Assembly: GCF_020532675.1 (NCBI RefSeq)
Contig: NZ_JAJAVE010000001.1
Span: forward strand, 620,001 to 684,000
DNA length: 64,000 nt
Direction: 5' to 3'
Origin: Methylobacillus gramineus
GTDB lineage: Bacteria > Pseudomonadota > Gammaproteobacteria > Burkholderiales > Methylophilaceae
The stretch's first letter is position 1. Every line of letters begins with the position of its first letter. A program made the translations under genes and the position numbers. The notes beneath the pieces are model-generated. The model did not search any database and was not told the origin of the DNA. It saw only the letters and a list, made by a program, of their open reading frames with translations. Shown here in pieces: positions 1 to 9,597 of the stretch.

Positions 1-143
1 CACCTACTCCGGAAATGCTTTGGCTGGGGATTCAGCTTGAGCGACAATTGGGTAACCGCGATGCGGAAGCAAGTTACGCTTTGCAATTGAGGCGCAAGTA
101 TCCAAACTCCGAACAAACGAAACTATTATTGTCAGGACAGTAA
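1..143 (+). CDS. pilF: PilF/PilW type IV pilus biogenesis lipoprotein, C-terminal fragment
   Basis: An open frame enters from the left edge in frame 3 and ends at TAA 141-143, giving 46 residues of a carboxyl terminus (LGIQLERQLGNRDAEASYAL followed by a basic tail). The helical, Ala/Leu/Arg-rich sequence fits the last TPR repeat of PilF, an outer-membrane lipoprotein needed for secretin assembly in type IV pili. The assignment rests mainly on position: in Betaproteobacteria pilF directly precedes rodZ and ispG, and here the next ATG follows after only 2 bases. The 5' part of the gene lies outside the window. Confidence 0.6.
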   Translation, partial: PTPEMLWLGIQLERQLGNRDAEASYALQLRRKYPNSEQTKLLLSGQ

Positions 144-145
144 TA

Positions 146-1069
146 ATGAGTGAGCAGCATCCTGATCTGCAGCCGGTAGAAACGGTGAGCTACATAACAA
201 GAATTGGTCCTGAACTGATTGCCGGGCGGGAACGTCTGGGCTTGAGCATGGACGATGTGTCGAATCGACTGCGGTTCAGCCTGCGGCAGATCCAGGCATT
301 GGAAAGCGATGATTTCGCTGTTATGCCCGAGGCTGTGATCACGCGGGGATTTATTCGTAATTATGCGCGCCTGGTTGGTATTGATGCCACGCCACTGTTG
401 CATGTGTATAGCCAGTATGTTCCTGTGCAGGATCATCAGGCGATTAGTATCCCTTCTGTCAATATCGTGATTGCCGGGGCCGCCCATAGCACATGGAAGG
501 CCTATGTCTGGTTTGGTGGGCTCCTGGTGCTGTTGTTGTGTGCCTGGATTATCTATGTCGATTATTTTCCCAAACATAGCAGCAGTGCCGATCACGCTCC
601 TGTGCTTGCGTCATCAAGTTCTGAGCCATCACCAGAGCAGGCGCTTACCCCAGAGCCTGTTTTGCCTGCTACGTCAGTGGCTCCAGCAACAACGGCACAG
701 CTGGCTGAAATGCCAGCAGAGGCCAGCCAGGCAGTAGTTCCTGCCGAGAGTATTCCGCCTGCCGCCGTTGAAGTGGCGCCAGCTGCAGCCATTACAAATC
801 CTGTTCCAGTCGCTGCAACTCCAGCTACAGGAAATGCCAGGTTAAAATTCGTCTTGCATGAAGCTTCCTGGGTGAGTGTTGCAGATGCCAGTGGCAAGCA
901 GATACTCAATAAAACCCTGGCGGCGAATAGTGAAGAGGTGATCGATGGTCGCCCACCTTTCCGGATTATTGTAGGCAATGCTGGCGGTACCGCGCTGGAA
1001 TATAACAGTAGCCGTATTGATCTGGCTGCTTACACAAAAGTCAATGTAGCGCGCCTGACGCTGGAGTAG
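146..1069 (+). CDS. rodZ: RodZ-like HTH membrane protein
   Basis: A 307-residue protein. Residues about 21-90 form a Cro/CI-type helix-turn-helix region (RERLGLSMDDVSNRLRFSLR; the family's RGFIRNYA motif at about 67-74). One membrane segment lies at about 119-141 (WKAYVWFGGLLVLLL...), followed by an Ala/Pro/Val-rich linker (about 145-230) and a beta-rich DUF4115-type C-terminal domain (about 233-307). This is the RodZ architecture: a bitopic inner-membrane protein linking MreB filaments to the cell-wall elongation machinery. It sits 2 bp after the preceding stop and directly before ispG, the usual order. The ATG follows a weak ribosome-binding context and is probably translationally coupled to pilF. 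Confidence 0.9.
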   Translation: MSEQHPDLQPVETVSYITRIGPELIAGRERLGLSMDDVSNRLRFSLRQIQALESDDFAVMPEAVITRGFIRNYARLVGIDATPLLHVYSQYVPVQDHQAISIPSVNIVIAGAAHSTWKAYVWFGGLLVLLLCAWIIYVDYFPKHSSSADHAPVLASSSSEPSPEQALTPEPVLPATSVAPATTAQLAEMPAEASQAVVPAESIPPAAVEVAPAAAITNPVPVAATPATGNARLKFVLHEASWVSVADASGKQILNKTLAANSEEVIDGRPPFRIIVGNAGGTALEYNSSRIDLAAYTKVNVARLTLE

Positions 1070-1072
1070 TCT

Positions 1073-2362
1073 TTGGATTATCAAACGAATCTTAGCCGCC
1101 GTCAGACCAAGACGGTCATGATCGGACATGTTCCTGTTGGCAGCAGTGCGCCGGTTGTGGTGCAGTCCATGACCAATACAGACACGGCGGATGCCGCAGC
1201 CACAGTCAAACAGGTGTATGAATTGTGGCGTGCCGGGTCTGAGGTGGTGCGCATTACCGTTAATTCTCCAGAGTCAGCCGCACAGGTGGCCAATATTCGC
1301 CGCCAGCTGGATGACATGGGCTGCAATGCGCCGTTGGTTGGTGATTTTCACTTTAATGGACATCGCTTGCTGGCGCAGTATCCGGATTGTGCAGAAGCGC
1401 TTGCCAAGTATCGTATTAATCCCGGTAATGTAGGAAAAGGCAGTAAACGGGATGAGCAGTTTTCTGCGATGATTCGCGCTGCGATTGATTACAACAAACC
1501 GGTACGTATCGGTGTCAACTGGGGCAGTCTGGATCAAGCCAAGATGGCACGCATGATGGATGAAAACTCCAAGCGTGCTGCTCCTTTGACTTCAGAAGCA
1601 CTGATGCGTGAAATGCTGATTCAGTCAGCACTGGAGAATGCCGCAGAAGCCGAGGATATAGGCCTGCCCAGCGAGCGCATCATTATTTCCTGCAAGGTCA
1701 GCTCGGTACAGGATTTGATCAAGGTCTATCGCGATTTGGGTGGTCGTTGTGATTATCCATTGCATTTGGGATTGACCGAGGCTGGCATGGGTTCCAAAGG
1801 GATTGTGGCCTCTACGGCCGCGTTATCCGTGCTGATGCAGGAGGGCATAGGCGATACCATACGTGTATCACTTACTCCCGAACCAGGTGAATCACGCACT
1901 AAAGAAGTGATCGTGGCACAGGAGATCCTGCAGACAATGGGTATCCGCTCTTTCACACCACTCGTCACTGCCTGCCCCGGTTGTGGACGCACCACTTCCA
2001 CGTTTTTCCAGGAACTGGCGCAGAAGATTCAGCATTATCTGCGTGACCAGATGCCAGTGTGGCGTAACCAGTATCCCGGTGTGGAAAATATGAGCGTGGC
2101 GGTCATGGGTTGCGTGGTCAATGGTCCGGGGGAATCCAAACTGGCGAATATTGGCATTAGTTTGCCAGGGACTGGTGAAGTCCCGGTTGCGCCAGTGTTT
2201 GTCGACGGCGAGAAGACAGTGACACTCAAGGGTGAAGACATTGCCGAAGACTTCAAGGTGATTGTCGAGGACTATGTGCGTCTCAATTATGCTGAAGGCG
2301 GTCGCCTGCGCCAGTCTGATCCACCCAAAATCCAGAAAACCATCCCGCTTAAAGCGATCTGA
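1073..2362 (+). CDS. ispG: 4-hydroxy-3-methylbut-2-enyl diphosphate synthase (GcpE)
   Basis: A 429-residue protein that catalyses the penultimate step of the non-mevalonate (MEP) isoprenoid pathway, converting ME-cPP to HMBPP with an iron-sulfur cluster. The [4Fe-4S] cysteines are visible: ACPGCGRT at about 299-306 and [10 protein letters not shown] at about 344-353. The N-terminal TIM-barrel sequence ([17 protein letters not shown]) is typical. Translation appears to start at TTG 1073, 3 bp after the rodZ stop, because no upstream ATG is free of the rodZ frame. The C-terminus is slightly longer than in the E. coli enzyme, as in other Betaproteobacteria. Confidence 0.96.
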   Translation: MDYQTNLSRRQTKTVMIGHVPVGSSAPVVVQSMTNTDTADAAATVKQVYELWRAGSEVVRITVNSPESAAQVANIRRQLDDMGCNAPLVGDFHFNGHRLLAQYPDCAEALAKYRINPGNVGKGSKRDEQFSAMIRAAIDYNKPVRIGVNWGSLDQAKMARMMDENSKRAAPLTSEALMREMLIQSALENAAEAEDIGLPSERIIISCKVSSVQDLIKVYRDLGGRCDYPLHLGLTEAGMGSKGIVASTAALSVLMQEGIGDTIRVSLTPEPGESRTKEVIVAQEILQTMGIRSFTPLVTACPGCGRTTSTFFQELAQKIQHYLRDQMPVWRNQYPGVENMSVAVMGCVVNGPGESKLANIGISLPGTGEVPVAPVFVDGEKTVTLKGEDIAEDFKVIVEDYVRLNYAEGGRLRQSDPPKIQKTIPLKAI

Positions 2363-2389
2363 TTAAACAAGAGTATTCAAGCCAAATCT

Positions 2390-3649
2390 ATGTCTGACAA
2401 GTTTCAAAGTATCAAGGGTTTTTACGACATCCTGCCTGAGCACACTGCACTGTGGCAAAAGCTGGAAGATACCGCTAGGCGCGTGTTGGCCCAGTATGGG
2501 TATCGCAATATCCGTCTGCCTATTGTTGAACCTACGGATTTGTTTATTCGTGGTGTGGGAGAGCATACCGATATTGTTGAAAAGGAAATGTATTCCTGGG
2601 AAGACAAGCTGAACGGTGATCGCCTGACGTTGCGTCCTGAAGGTACAGCCGGTTGCGTGCGTGCGGTGATCGAGCATAGCCTGACCTACAATGGACCGCA
2701 GCGCTTGTGGTACATGGGTCCAATGTTCCGTCATGAAAACGTGCAGAAGGGGCGCCAGCGCCAGTTTCACCAGATAGGCGCTGAAGCCTTTGGGTATGCA
2801 GGGCCGGATGTTGATGCAGAGCAGATTGCGATGCTGTCACGGCTGTGGAAAGAGTTGGGCGTGGCAGATGAGGTCGAGCTGCAAATCAACAGCATAGGGG
2901 ATGCTCACGAGCGGGCTGAATATCGCCAGGTATTGATTGCTTATTTTGAGCAGCATGCCGATGTGCTGGATGAGGATGCCAAGCGCCGCCTACATGCCAA
3001 TCCTTTGCGTATCCTGGATAGCAAGAACCCACGCATGCAGGCTGTAATAGAATCAGCCCCCAAGCTGGTTGATATTCTTGGGGTGGAGAGCCGTGCGCAT
3101 TATGATGGTCTTTGTCGCCTGCTCGATGATGTCGGCGTTTCCTGGAAGCTCAATACACGTTTGGTGCGTGGGCTGGATTATTACAATCGCACCGTGTTCG
3201 AATGGGTAACCAATAAGCTTGGCAGCCAGGGCACCATTGCTGGCGGTGGGCGTTATGACACGCTTGTGCAGCGGCTGGGTGGAAAGGAAACCGTGGCCTG
3301 TGGCTTTGGCATCGGCCTGGAGCGCGTGTTCCTGTTGATGCAGGAGTGTGGCATCACAGCGACCCATGCGCCTGATGTGTATCTGCTCAATGTTGGTGAA
3401 GCTGCGCAGGCACAAGCGCTGCGTATTGCCGAGGCATTGCGTCATGCGGGGCTGGCTGTCAGTCTGCATGCCGGTGGCGGTAGCTTTAAGTCGCAAATGA
3501 AAAAAGCGGATCAAAGTGGCGCAGCTTATGCGTTGATCCTGGGGGAGGATGAGGTCGCGGCTGACGAGGTTTCCCTCAAACCATTGCGTGAAAGTGGCGA
3601 GCAACGCAGAATGTCTCTTTCCGAGGCCATCCAGACCCTACAAATATGA
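2390..3649 (+). CDS. hisS: Histidyl-tRNA synthetase
   Basis: A 419-residue class II aminoacyl-tRNA synthetase charging tRNA-His. Visible signatures are class II motif 2 (FRHENVQKGRQRQFHQIG from about residue 113), the histidine-specific LVRGLDYYNRTVFEW stretch near 260, motif 3 (ACGFGIGLERVF) and a C-terminal anticodon-binding domain (about 330-419). It follows ispG after 27 bp and its stop overlaps the next gene by 4 bp, so translational coupling to the ABC ATPase genes is likely. The start MSDKFQSIKGFYDILP matches the family. Confidence 0.97.
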   Translation: MSDKFQSIKGFYDILPEHTALWQKLEDTARRVLAQYGYRNIRLPIVEPTDLFIRGVGEHTDIVEKEMYSWEDKLNGDRLTLRPEGTAGCVRAVIEHSLTYNGPQRLWYMGPMFRHENVQKGRQRQFHQIGAEAFGYAGPDVDAEQIAMLSRLWKELGVADEVELQINSIGDAHERAEYRQVLIAYFEQHADVLDEDAKRRLHANPLRILDSKNPRMQAVIESAPKLVDILGVESRAHYDGLCRLLDDVGVSWKLNTRLVRGLDYYNRTVFEWVTNKLGSQGTIAGGGRYDTLVQRLGGKETVACGFGIGLERVFLLMQECGITATHAPDVYLLNVGEAAQAQALRIAEALRHAGLAVSLHAGGGSFKSQMKKADQSGAAYALILGEDEVAADEVSLKPLRESGEQRRMSLSEAIQTLQI

Positions 3650-4482
3650 CCGAATTATTGCGCATCGAGAATTTAACCATCGCTCCCGTATCTGCGCCTG
3701 AGCAGTTGCTGGTCAAGCATGTTTCGTTTGCGCTGGAGTCGGGTAAAACCACTTGTATTGTTGGCGAGTCCGGTAGCGGTAAAAGCCTGACCGCGTTGGC
3801 GGTCATGGGCCTGCTCTCAGATCAGTTGCAACGACAGAGCGGAAGTATCATCTTTCAAGGCAAGGATATTGCTGGCTGGAATAACCAGCAGCTACGCAAG
3901 ATACGCGGCAAGCAGATTGGCATGATCTTCCAGGAGCCCATGACCTCACTTAACCCGGTGCTGACGGTGGGATATCAGATAGGCGAGAGCCTCACTGAAC
4001 ACCTTGGCTTAAAGGGGGCTGTGCTCAAGGCGAAGGTGGCCAGCCTGCTGCAGCAAGTCGGCATACCGCCTGAGCGGGCGAATAGTTATCCCGATGAGTT
4101 ATCCGGTGGCCAGCGTCAGCGCGTCATGATAGCCATGAGCATTGCCTGTGAGCCCGCCATGCTGATCGCTGACGAGCCGACCACTGCATTGGACGTGACG
4201 GTTCAGGCGCAAATTCTCAAATTATTGGATGAGCTCAAGAGCCGCATGCAGATGGGCATGTTGTTCATTACGCATGATTTTGGCGTGGTGGCAGATATTG
4301 CGGATAACGTAGTGGTGATGTTTCGGGGCGAGGTGGTGGAATCCGGCCCTGTGAACCAGGTGCTAAGTCATCCCCAGCATCCTTATACCAAAGCGCTCCT
4401 AGATTGTGTACCTGATGCCGAAGGTCTTAAGCCCTTAAAGCCGATTGATTATGCCTGGCTGAAAACAGGAGTAGCAGCATGA
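3646..4482 (+). CDS. Oligopeptide-type ABC transporter ATPase (DppD/YejF N-half-like)
   Basis: A 278-residue ABC ATPase of the oligopeptide/nickel (OppD/DppD) class. Walker A GESGSGKS is at about 40-47, the signature LSGGQRQRV at about 151, Walker [13 protein letters not shown] follows, and the H-loop is THD. The C-terminal [15 protein letters not shown] is the characteristic OppD/DppD tail. The start overlaps the hisS stop (ATGA) and the gene overlaps the next ATPase by 4 bp. Together the pair (about 550 residues) equals the two halves of the fused YejF ATPase. No permease or binding-protein gene lies nearby, so substrate and partners are unknown; they may be encoded elsewhere. Confidence 0.88.
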   Translation: MTELLRIENLTIAPVSAPEQLLVKHVSFALESGKTTCIVGESGSGKSLTALAVMGLLSDQLQRQSGSIIFQGKDIAGWNNQQLRKIRGKQIGMIFQEPMTSLNPVLTVGYQIGESLTEHLGLKGAVLKAKVASLLQQVGIPPERANSYPDELSGGQRQRVMIAMSIACEPAMLIADEPTTALDVTVQAQILKLLDELKSRMQMGMLFITHDFGVVADIADNVVVMFRGEVVESGPVNQVLSHPQHPYTKALLDCVPDAEGLKPLKPIDYAWLKTGVAA

Positions 4483-5294
4483 GCATGGCACCTGATAAGC
4501 ATATATTACTTGCGCGTGGACTCAATAAAACCTATAGCCAGCGTAGCGGCCGGTTTGGTTTTGGCACCAATAAAGTCAAAGCACTGGATGATGTAAGCAT
4601 TGCACTACGCGCTGGGTCCACGCTCGCAGTGGTTGGCGAGTCCGGTAGCGGTAAATCCACTTTGGCGCGTTGTCTGTTACAATTGCAGCCCTTGGATAGT
4701 GGCGAGGTCATGTTCCAAGGCAATAATCTGGCCAGTCTTTCAGGCCATGCTTTGCGCCAGGAACGTCGGCATTTGCAGATGATATTCCAGGATCCCTTTG
4801 CCTCCCTTAATCCCCGTATGAAAGTGCGCGATATTGTAGGGGAAGGATTGCTGATTCATGAAATTGGCAATCCCAGGGAACAGCTGGAAAAAGTGAGTAG
4901 GATACTGGAACGCGTCGGCCTGAGTGCCGGTGACCTGAATAAGTATCCTCACGAATTTTCTGGTGGTCAGCGACAGCGGATCGGGATTGCAAGGGCATTA
5001 GTGCTCGAACCCAAGGTGGTAGTATGCGATGAACCAGTGTCTGCACTGGATGTATCGATACAGGCGCAGATTTTATTATTGCTGAAAAGTCTGCAGCAGG
5101 AAATGGCGCTTAGTTATATCTTCATCAGTCATGATTTAAGGGTGGTGAGGCATATAGCAGATGATATTGCGGTGATGCATAAAGGCAGGATAGTCGAGCA
5201 GGGGAAGGTTGCTGAGGTATATGCAGCGCCGAATCAAGACTATACACGTAACTTATTGAATTCTATACCGGGCCGCAAGTCTCTTGCGGCGTAA
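4479..5294 (+). CDS. Oligopeptide-type ABC transporter ATPase (DppF/YejF C-half-like)
   Basis: A 271-residue OppF/DppF-class ATPase. Walker [10 protein letters not shown] is at about 53-61, the signature FSGGQRQRIGIARAL, Walker B VVVCDEPVSALDVS, H-loop SHD, and the C-terminal family motif DYTRNLLNSIP. Its start overlaps the preceding ATPase (ATGA at 4479), so the two are almost certainly made in equal amounts and form a heterodimer. The gene pair is inserted between hisS and yfgM, which are adjacent in most Betaproteobacteria. It probably serves a peptide (Yej/Dpp-like) importer whose membrane subunits are not in this window. Confidence 0.88.
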   Translation: MSMAPDKHILLARGLNKTYSQRSGRFGFGTNKVKALDDVSIALRAGSTLAVVGESGSGKSTLARCLLQLQPLDSGEVMFQGNNLASLSGHALRQERRHLQMIFQDPFASLNPRMKVRDIVGEGLLIHEIGNPREQLEKVSRILERVGLSAGDLNKYPHEFSGGQRQRIGIARALVLEPKVVVCDEPVSALDVSIQAQILLLLKSLQQEMALSYIFISHDLRVVRHIADDIAVMHKGRIVEQGKVAEVYAAPNQDYTRNLLNSIPGRKSLAA

Positions 5295-5309
5295 TTTTTA
5301 GGAAATGGC

Positions 5310-5936
5310 ATGGCATACGATTTGGAAGAGCAGGAACAGTTAGACGCATTCAAAACCTGGTGGAAACGCAATGGCAATGTGGTCGTCGCGCTCGCTGGTA
5401 TTGCTGTGGTTGGTTTTGGCGGCTATGAAGGCTGGCAATACTACCAGCACCAACAGTCTGCTGCTGCCTCTGCGCAATATCAGACCATGGCACGTACTGA
5501 CATCAAAGATGTGAAGACGATTAAAGCGCTTTCATCAGAGTTGATGGATAAATACTCCTCTACTCCTTATGCTGGTCGCGCTGCGGTGGCGGTGGCCAAA
5601 GTCAATTATCAGGAAAAAGATTTGGCAAGTGCCAAGGCACAGCTCGATTGGGCAGCGAAAAATGCCAAGGAAGATGCCGTGCGTGCGGTTGCCTTGCTGC
5701 AATTGGCCGCTATCCAGTTTGAGGAAAAAGCTTACGATGAGGCCTTGAAAACCTTGGGTGAAAAACATGATGAAGGCTTTGACGGCCTGTTTGCTGATCT
5801 CAAGGGTGATGTGCTGGTCGCTCAAGGCAAGCCAGATGATGCCAAGACTGCTTACAAGGATGCATTGGCAAAGCTGGATATGAGCGGTGATTACTACAAG
5901 TACACAGAACACAAGCTTGAAGCGCTGGGGAGCTAA
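5310..5936 (+). CDS. yfgM: YfgM-like membrane-anchored TPR protein
   Basis: A 208-residue protein with a cytoplasmic N-terminus (YDLEEQEQLDAFKTWWKRNG), one transmembrane helix at about 22-43, and a periplasmic helical TPR-like domain. The N-terminal EEQEQ..AFK.WWK motif is characteristic of the YfgM/TPR_21 family, whose E. coli member is an ancillary subunit of the SecYEG translocon that works with periplasmic chaperones. A Shine-Dalgarno-like TAGGAAATGGC precedes ATG 5310. It lies directly upstream of bamB, as in most Proteobacteria, and shares a transcript with it. Confidence 0.9.
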   Translation: MAYDLEEQEQLDAFKTWWKRNGNVVVALAGIAVVGFGGYEGWQYYQHQQSAAASAQYQTMARTDIKDVKTIKALSSELMDKYSSTPYAGRAAVAVAKVNYQEKDLASAKAQLDWAAKNAKEDAVRAVALLQLAAIQFEEKAYDEALKTLGEKHDEGFDGLFADLKGDVLVAQGKPDDAKTAYKDALAKLDMSGDYYKYTEHKLEALGS

Positions 5937-5937
5937 G

Positions 5938-7104
5938 TTGCGTTTAATCTCATTGTTGGTCGCTTCCGCATTTCTTGTCGGTGGATGTACCTCACTTACT
6001 GATTTAAAAACCGATATTTCAGAGCGCATGTTTGGGCGTGATGCTACTGATCCGCCTGCGGAGTTGGTTGATTTCAAGGCAACGCTGCAACCCAAGATTG
6101 TTTGGTCTGCGCGTGTTGGGGAAGCTGGCGATGCTGACTTCACACCAGCTACCGAAGAGGGCTTTGTTTACGCAGCCAGCGGAACGGGCGAGATTACCAA
6201 AGTGGATGCCATGAAAGGCAAACAGGTTTGGCGTATTAATGTCGGTGAAAAGCTCTCTGGTGGTGTTGGCTTGGGCAACAACCTGGTATTGGTGGGGACG
6301 CCTAAAGGCTATGTCCTGGCTTATGATCAGGCAGGTAAGTTATTGTGGAAGTCCAAGGTGAGTAGCGAAGTGCTGAGCGCTCCCCAGGTGGACAATGGGG
6401 TGGTGGTTGTGCGTTGTGGCGATAGCCGGATTTTTGGCCTGAATGCCAAGGATGGCGCACGTAAATGGGTCTATGAGCGTGCAACACCGACGCTGAGCCT
6501 GCGCAGCAGTGCTGGTGTCGTTATTAGCGATGGTGCGGTCTATGCAGGCTTTGCTGGTGGTAAATTGGTTGCCTTGCGTGCCGATGATGGCAAGATTGTT
6601 TGGGAGGCATCCGTTGCACAGCCCAAAGGGACTACCGAAATTGAACGTATTGCCGATATCACCAGCCTGCCGGTGGTGGATGGATCACTGGTATACGCTG
6701 CCGCCTATCAAGGGCGTGTCGCGGCAGTGGAGCGCACTACTGGCCGCGTGAGCTGGAATCGTGATATTTCAAGTTATACAGGTATTGGGGCTGAAGATGC
6801 ACGTGTCTATGTCTCACATGCGACAGGTGCCGTGTTTGCGCTCGACTATTCTAGTGGCCGTACATTCTGGCGTCAGGCAGATCTGAAGAATCGCCTGTTG
6901 AGTGCACCACTGCCAATGGGTGGTGTGGTTGCAGTAGGTGACGTTGAAGGTTATATCCATTTCATGGAACGTGATGATGGCTCATTTGTTGGTCGCATCC
7001 GTACGGAGGAAAGCCCAATCATGGCACAACCCGTTGCGTTGGGAACCAATGGTTTCTTGGTTCAAACTCGTAAGGGCGGCTTATTTGCCGTATCTATAAA
7101 GTAA
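5938..7104 (+). CDS. bamB: Outer-membrane assembly lipoprotein BamB
   Basis: A 388-residue PQQ-type beta-propeller lipoprotein of the BAM complex. From TTG 5938 the protein begins [17 protein letters not shown], a compact lipoprotein signal peptide with lipobox LVGGC. A GGGGAG ribosome-binding site lies at about 5926-5932, inside the end of yfgM. An in-frame ATG at 5887 would add 17 charged/polar residues in front of the signal and overlap yfgM, so I prefer the TTG. Repeated blades with W/VW and GKxxW-like motifs run through the rest. The start codon is 1 bp after the yfgM stop. Confidence 0.93.
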   Translation: MRLISLLVASAFLVGGCTSLTDLKTDISERMFGRDATDPPAELVDFKATLQPKIVWSARVGEAGDADFTPATEEGFVYAASGTGEITKVDAMKGKQVWRINVGEKLSGGVGLGNNLVLVGTPKGYVLAYDQAGKLLWKSKVSSEVLSAPQVDNGVVVVRCGDSRIFGLNAKDGARKWVYERATPTLSLRSSAGVVISDGAVYAGFAGGKLVALRADDGKIVWEASVAQPKGTTEIERIADITSLPVVDGSLVYAAAYQGRVAAVERTTGRVSWNRDISSYTGIGAEDARVYVSHATGAVFALDYSSGRTFWRQADLKNRLLSAPLPMGGVVAVGDVEGYIHFMERDDGSFVGRIRTEESPIMAQPVALGTNGFLVQTRKGGLFAVSIK

Positions 7105-7108
7105 TTTC

Positions 7109-8611
7109 ATGCTGCCAACCATCGTACTCGTGGGCCGACCCAATGTCGGGAAATCCACATTATTCAACCGCCTGACCAAGACACGTGATGCCTTGGTCGC
7201 GGACTTGCCCGGCCTGACACGCGATCGCCATTATGGCCGCGGCGTGGTCGGCAGCAAACCTTATCTGGTAGTCGATACTGGTGGTTTCGAACCATTGGTG
7301 GATAGCGGCATTTTGAAGGAAATGGCACGTCAGACCTTGCTCGCGATTGATGAGGCTGATGTCATCATTTTCATGGTGGATGGTCGCAATGGATTGGCCC
7401 CACAGGACAAGGTAATTGCAGACCGTTTGCGCAAGAGCCAGAGACCAGTGTTGCTGGCAGTCAATAAAACTGAAGGCATGCAGCGGGCAATTGTCAGTGC
7501 TGAATTCCATGAGTTAGGCCTCGGTGATCCACTGTCCATTTCATCAGCCCATGGTGAAGGGGTGCGTGACCTGGTCGAGCTGGCGCTTGAGGATTTTCCT
7601 GAGCCTGATGAAGAAGAGACTGAGGCTCACGGCAGGATCCCCAAGGTAGCCATTGTTGGTCGTCCCAATGTAGGGAAATCTACACTGGTGAATGCCTTGC
7701 TTGGTGAAGAGCGTGTGATTGCGTTTGATGAGCCAGGTACTACCCGCGATTCTATCTACCTGGATTTGGAACGTAACGGCAAGAATTACACCATTATTGA
7801 TACCGCCGGTGTGCGCAAGCGCGGCAAGGTGTTTGAAGCGGTTGAGAAATTTTCCGTGATCAAGACCATGCAGGCGATTGAAGAGGCGAATGTTGCCATT
7901 CTGGTGGTTGATGCCCAGGAAGGCATTACTGAACAGGATGCCCACGTTTCTGCCTACATTCTTGAGTGTGGCCGGGCCTTGGTTGTGGCTGTCAATAAAT
8001 GGGATGGTTTGGAAGAAGATAAACGCGAGTGGGTCAAGCGCGAGATTGATCGAAAATTACAATTCCTTGATTTTGCTCAGTTCCATTATATTTCAGCTTT
8101 GCGTAAAAAAGGCCTGGGCGAATTGTTTGGCTCGGTTGATGATGCTTACAAGGCCGCGATGGCCAAGCTCTCTACACCACAACTTACCCGTGTACTGGAA
8201 GATGCCACCATGCAGCATCAACCGCCTATCACCAAGGGAATACGGCCCAAGCTGCGTTATGCACACCAGGGCGGCAGCAATCCCCCTATCGTGGTGATTC
8301 ATGGTAATCATGTGCAAGGAATCAAAGACAGCTACAAGCGTTTCCTGGAAGGTGTATTCCGCAAAGTATTCCAGCTTACGGGCACACCGTTACGCGTGCA
8401 GTTTAATCAGGGTGCTAATCCGTTCGCCGAGCCTGACGCACGTAAGCAAGGCGAGGGCATTGTCAGTATGCGGCGCCGCAAGACTGCTGAGCGCGCAGTA
8501 TTGAATGCACGCAAGAACGAAGAAACCGGCAAGGGAAAGAAAAAGTCGGGCGTGGTGGCGAGTGCGCGTAATCTGCCGGCCAAAAACAGAAAGCCGGCAC
8601 CAAAGAAGTAA
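7109..8611 (+). CDS. der: Ribosome-associated double GTPase Der (EngA)
   Basis: A 500-residue protein with two tandem Era-type GTPase domains: G1 motifs [12 protein letters not shown] at about 8-19 and [12 protein letters not shown] at about 184-195, with DTGG/DTAG G3 and NKTE/NKWD G4 motifs. These are followed by a KH-like domain (about 360-450) and an unusually long lysine-rich tail (KGKKKSG...KNRKPAPKK). Der is essential for 50S ribosomal subunit maturation. It starts 4 bp after bamB. In many Betaproteobacteria hfq follows der directly; here hfq is about 25 kb downstream. Confidence 0.96.
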   Translation: MLPTIVLVGRPNVGKSTLFNRLTKTRDALVADLPGLTRDRHYGRGVVGSKPYLVVDTGGFEPLVDSGILKEMARQTLLAIDEADVIIFMVDGRNGLAPQDKVIADRLRKSQRPVLLAVNKTEGMQRAIVSAEFHELGLGDPLSISSAHGEGVRDLVELALEDFPEPDEEETEAHGRIPKVAIVGRPNVGKSTLVNALLGEERVIAFDEPGTTRDSIYLDLERNGKNYTIIDTAGVRKRGKVFEAVEKFSVIKTMQAIEEANVAILVVDAQEGITEQDAHVSAYILECGRALVVAVNKWDGLEEDKREWVKREIDRKLQFLDFAQFHYISALRKKGLGELFGSVDDAYKAAMAKLSTPQLTRVLEDATMQHQPPITKGIRPKLRYAHQGGSNPPIVVIHGNHVQGIKDSYKRFLEGVFRKVFQLTGTPLRVQFNQGANPFAEPDARKQGEGIVSMRRRKTAERAVLNARKNEETGKGKKKSGVVASARNLPAKNRKPAPKK

Positions 8612-8665
8612 TCCCGGATACCGGCTTATTGTGCCTGCTTGTATGCGCAGTCATCATCAAAAGAT

Positions 8666-8690
8666 TAAGAGCGGCTTGGCCGCTCTCCAG
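8666..8690 (-). terminator. Hairpin between der and bamD
   Basis: A perfect 8-bp inverted repeat, AGAGCGGC-TTG-GCCGCTCT, occupies 8668-8686 between the convergent ends of der and bamD. On the minus strand it is followed by TAATCTTTTG, a weak U-tract, so it best fits a terminator for bamD. It may also stop der transcripts less efficiently. Confidence 0.5.
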
Positions 8691-8693
8691 TTC

Positions 8694-9497
8694 TTAATAC
8701 AGACTTTCCCAGAACTTCCACCACACTCTTTCATCTGTAGGCACATTCTTGCCAAGCATGGGGCTATTAGGGTAATTTTGGGCAAGAACACGTCGTGTGT
8801 CGTCGCGTAGGTCATTCATACTCATCAGATCATATGCACTGATCAGGATCACCAGGGCTTCTTCGATGTGTGGGCTGTCTGGGTAGAATTCCAGTACATA
8901 TTTGCAGCGATTGGCTGCAGCGACGTAAGCTTGGCGTTTCATGTAATAGCGCGCGACATGTAATTCATGATCTGCCAGGGCATTGACCAAGTAGGACATA
9001 CGCAAGGTGGCATCCTTGAGGTAACGGCTATTGGGGTAGCGGTTGACCAGTTCCTTGAGAGATAGGAAGGATTCACGCAACGATTTTGGATCGCGGTCAC
9101 TGATCTGCTGTTTGGTCAGTTTCTCTACGATGCCGCGTTCATTGAAGGTGGCTAGGCCCTTCATGTAGTAAGCGTAATCGACATTGGGATGGTTGGGATG
9201 CAGCTTGATGAAGCGGTCTGCTGCAGCCATGGTGGATGCAGGATCATTCTTCTTGTAGTGCGCATAAATCACTTCAAGCTGGGATTGGGTGGCATAACGC
9301 CCGTGCGGGTAGCGTGACTCAAGAATTTGGAAATACTTGATGGCTTTCTCGTAATCGCGGGTGTTCATGTTTTCTTCAGCCGCGGCGTAAATCCGCTGTA
9401 CTGGCCAACCCTTGGTTTCATCCAGTTCTGTAGGGGCGCCGAAAATGGCGCAACCTGTGAGCCAGAGTACTGCAATTAACGCTAAACTATGCTTCAT
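8694..9497 (-). CDS. bamD: Outer-membrane assembly lipoprotein BamD (ComL)
   Basis: A 267-residue lipoprotein. The signal MKHSLALIAVLWLTGC ends in a lipobox (LTGC), followed by TPR repeats (e.g. AIKYFQILESRYPHGRYATQ, SRYLKDATLRMSYLVNALAD) typical of BamD, the essential TPR component of the BAM complex that inserts outer-membrane beta-barrel proteins. It is divergent from rluD with about 100 bp between starts, the arrangement seen across beta- and gammaproteobacteria. Length is normal for the family. Confidence 0.94.
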   Translation of the reverse strand: MKHSLALIAVLWLTGCAIFGAPTELDETKGWPVQRIYAAAEENMNTRDYEKAIKYFQILESRYPHGRYATQSQLEVIYAHYKKNDPASTMAAADRFIKLHPNHPNVDYAYYMKGLATFNERGIVEKLTKQQISDRDPKSLRESFLSLKELVNRYPNSRYLKDATLRMSYLVNALADHELHVARYYMKRQAYVAAANRCKYVLEFYPDSPHIEEALVILISAYDLMSMNDLRDDTRRVLAQNYPNSPMLGKNVPTDERVWWKFWESLY

Positions 9498-9597
9498 TTA
9501 CCAAAGTCCATGTGTAAGGTTTGTGGATTTCATTTTTGATGCTTCATGACAACTGTTCGCCCAGGAGTTCCAAAGCGACATTTTTTGATTATAACCG

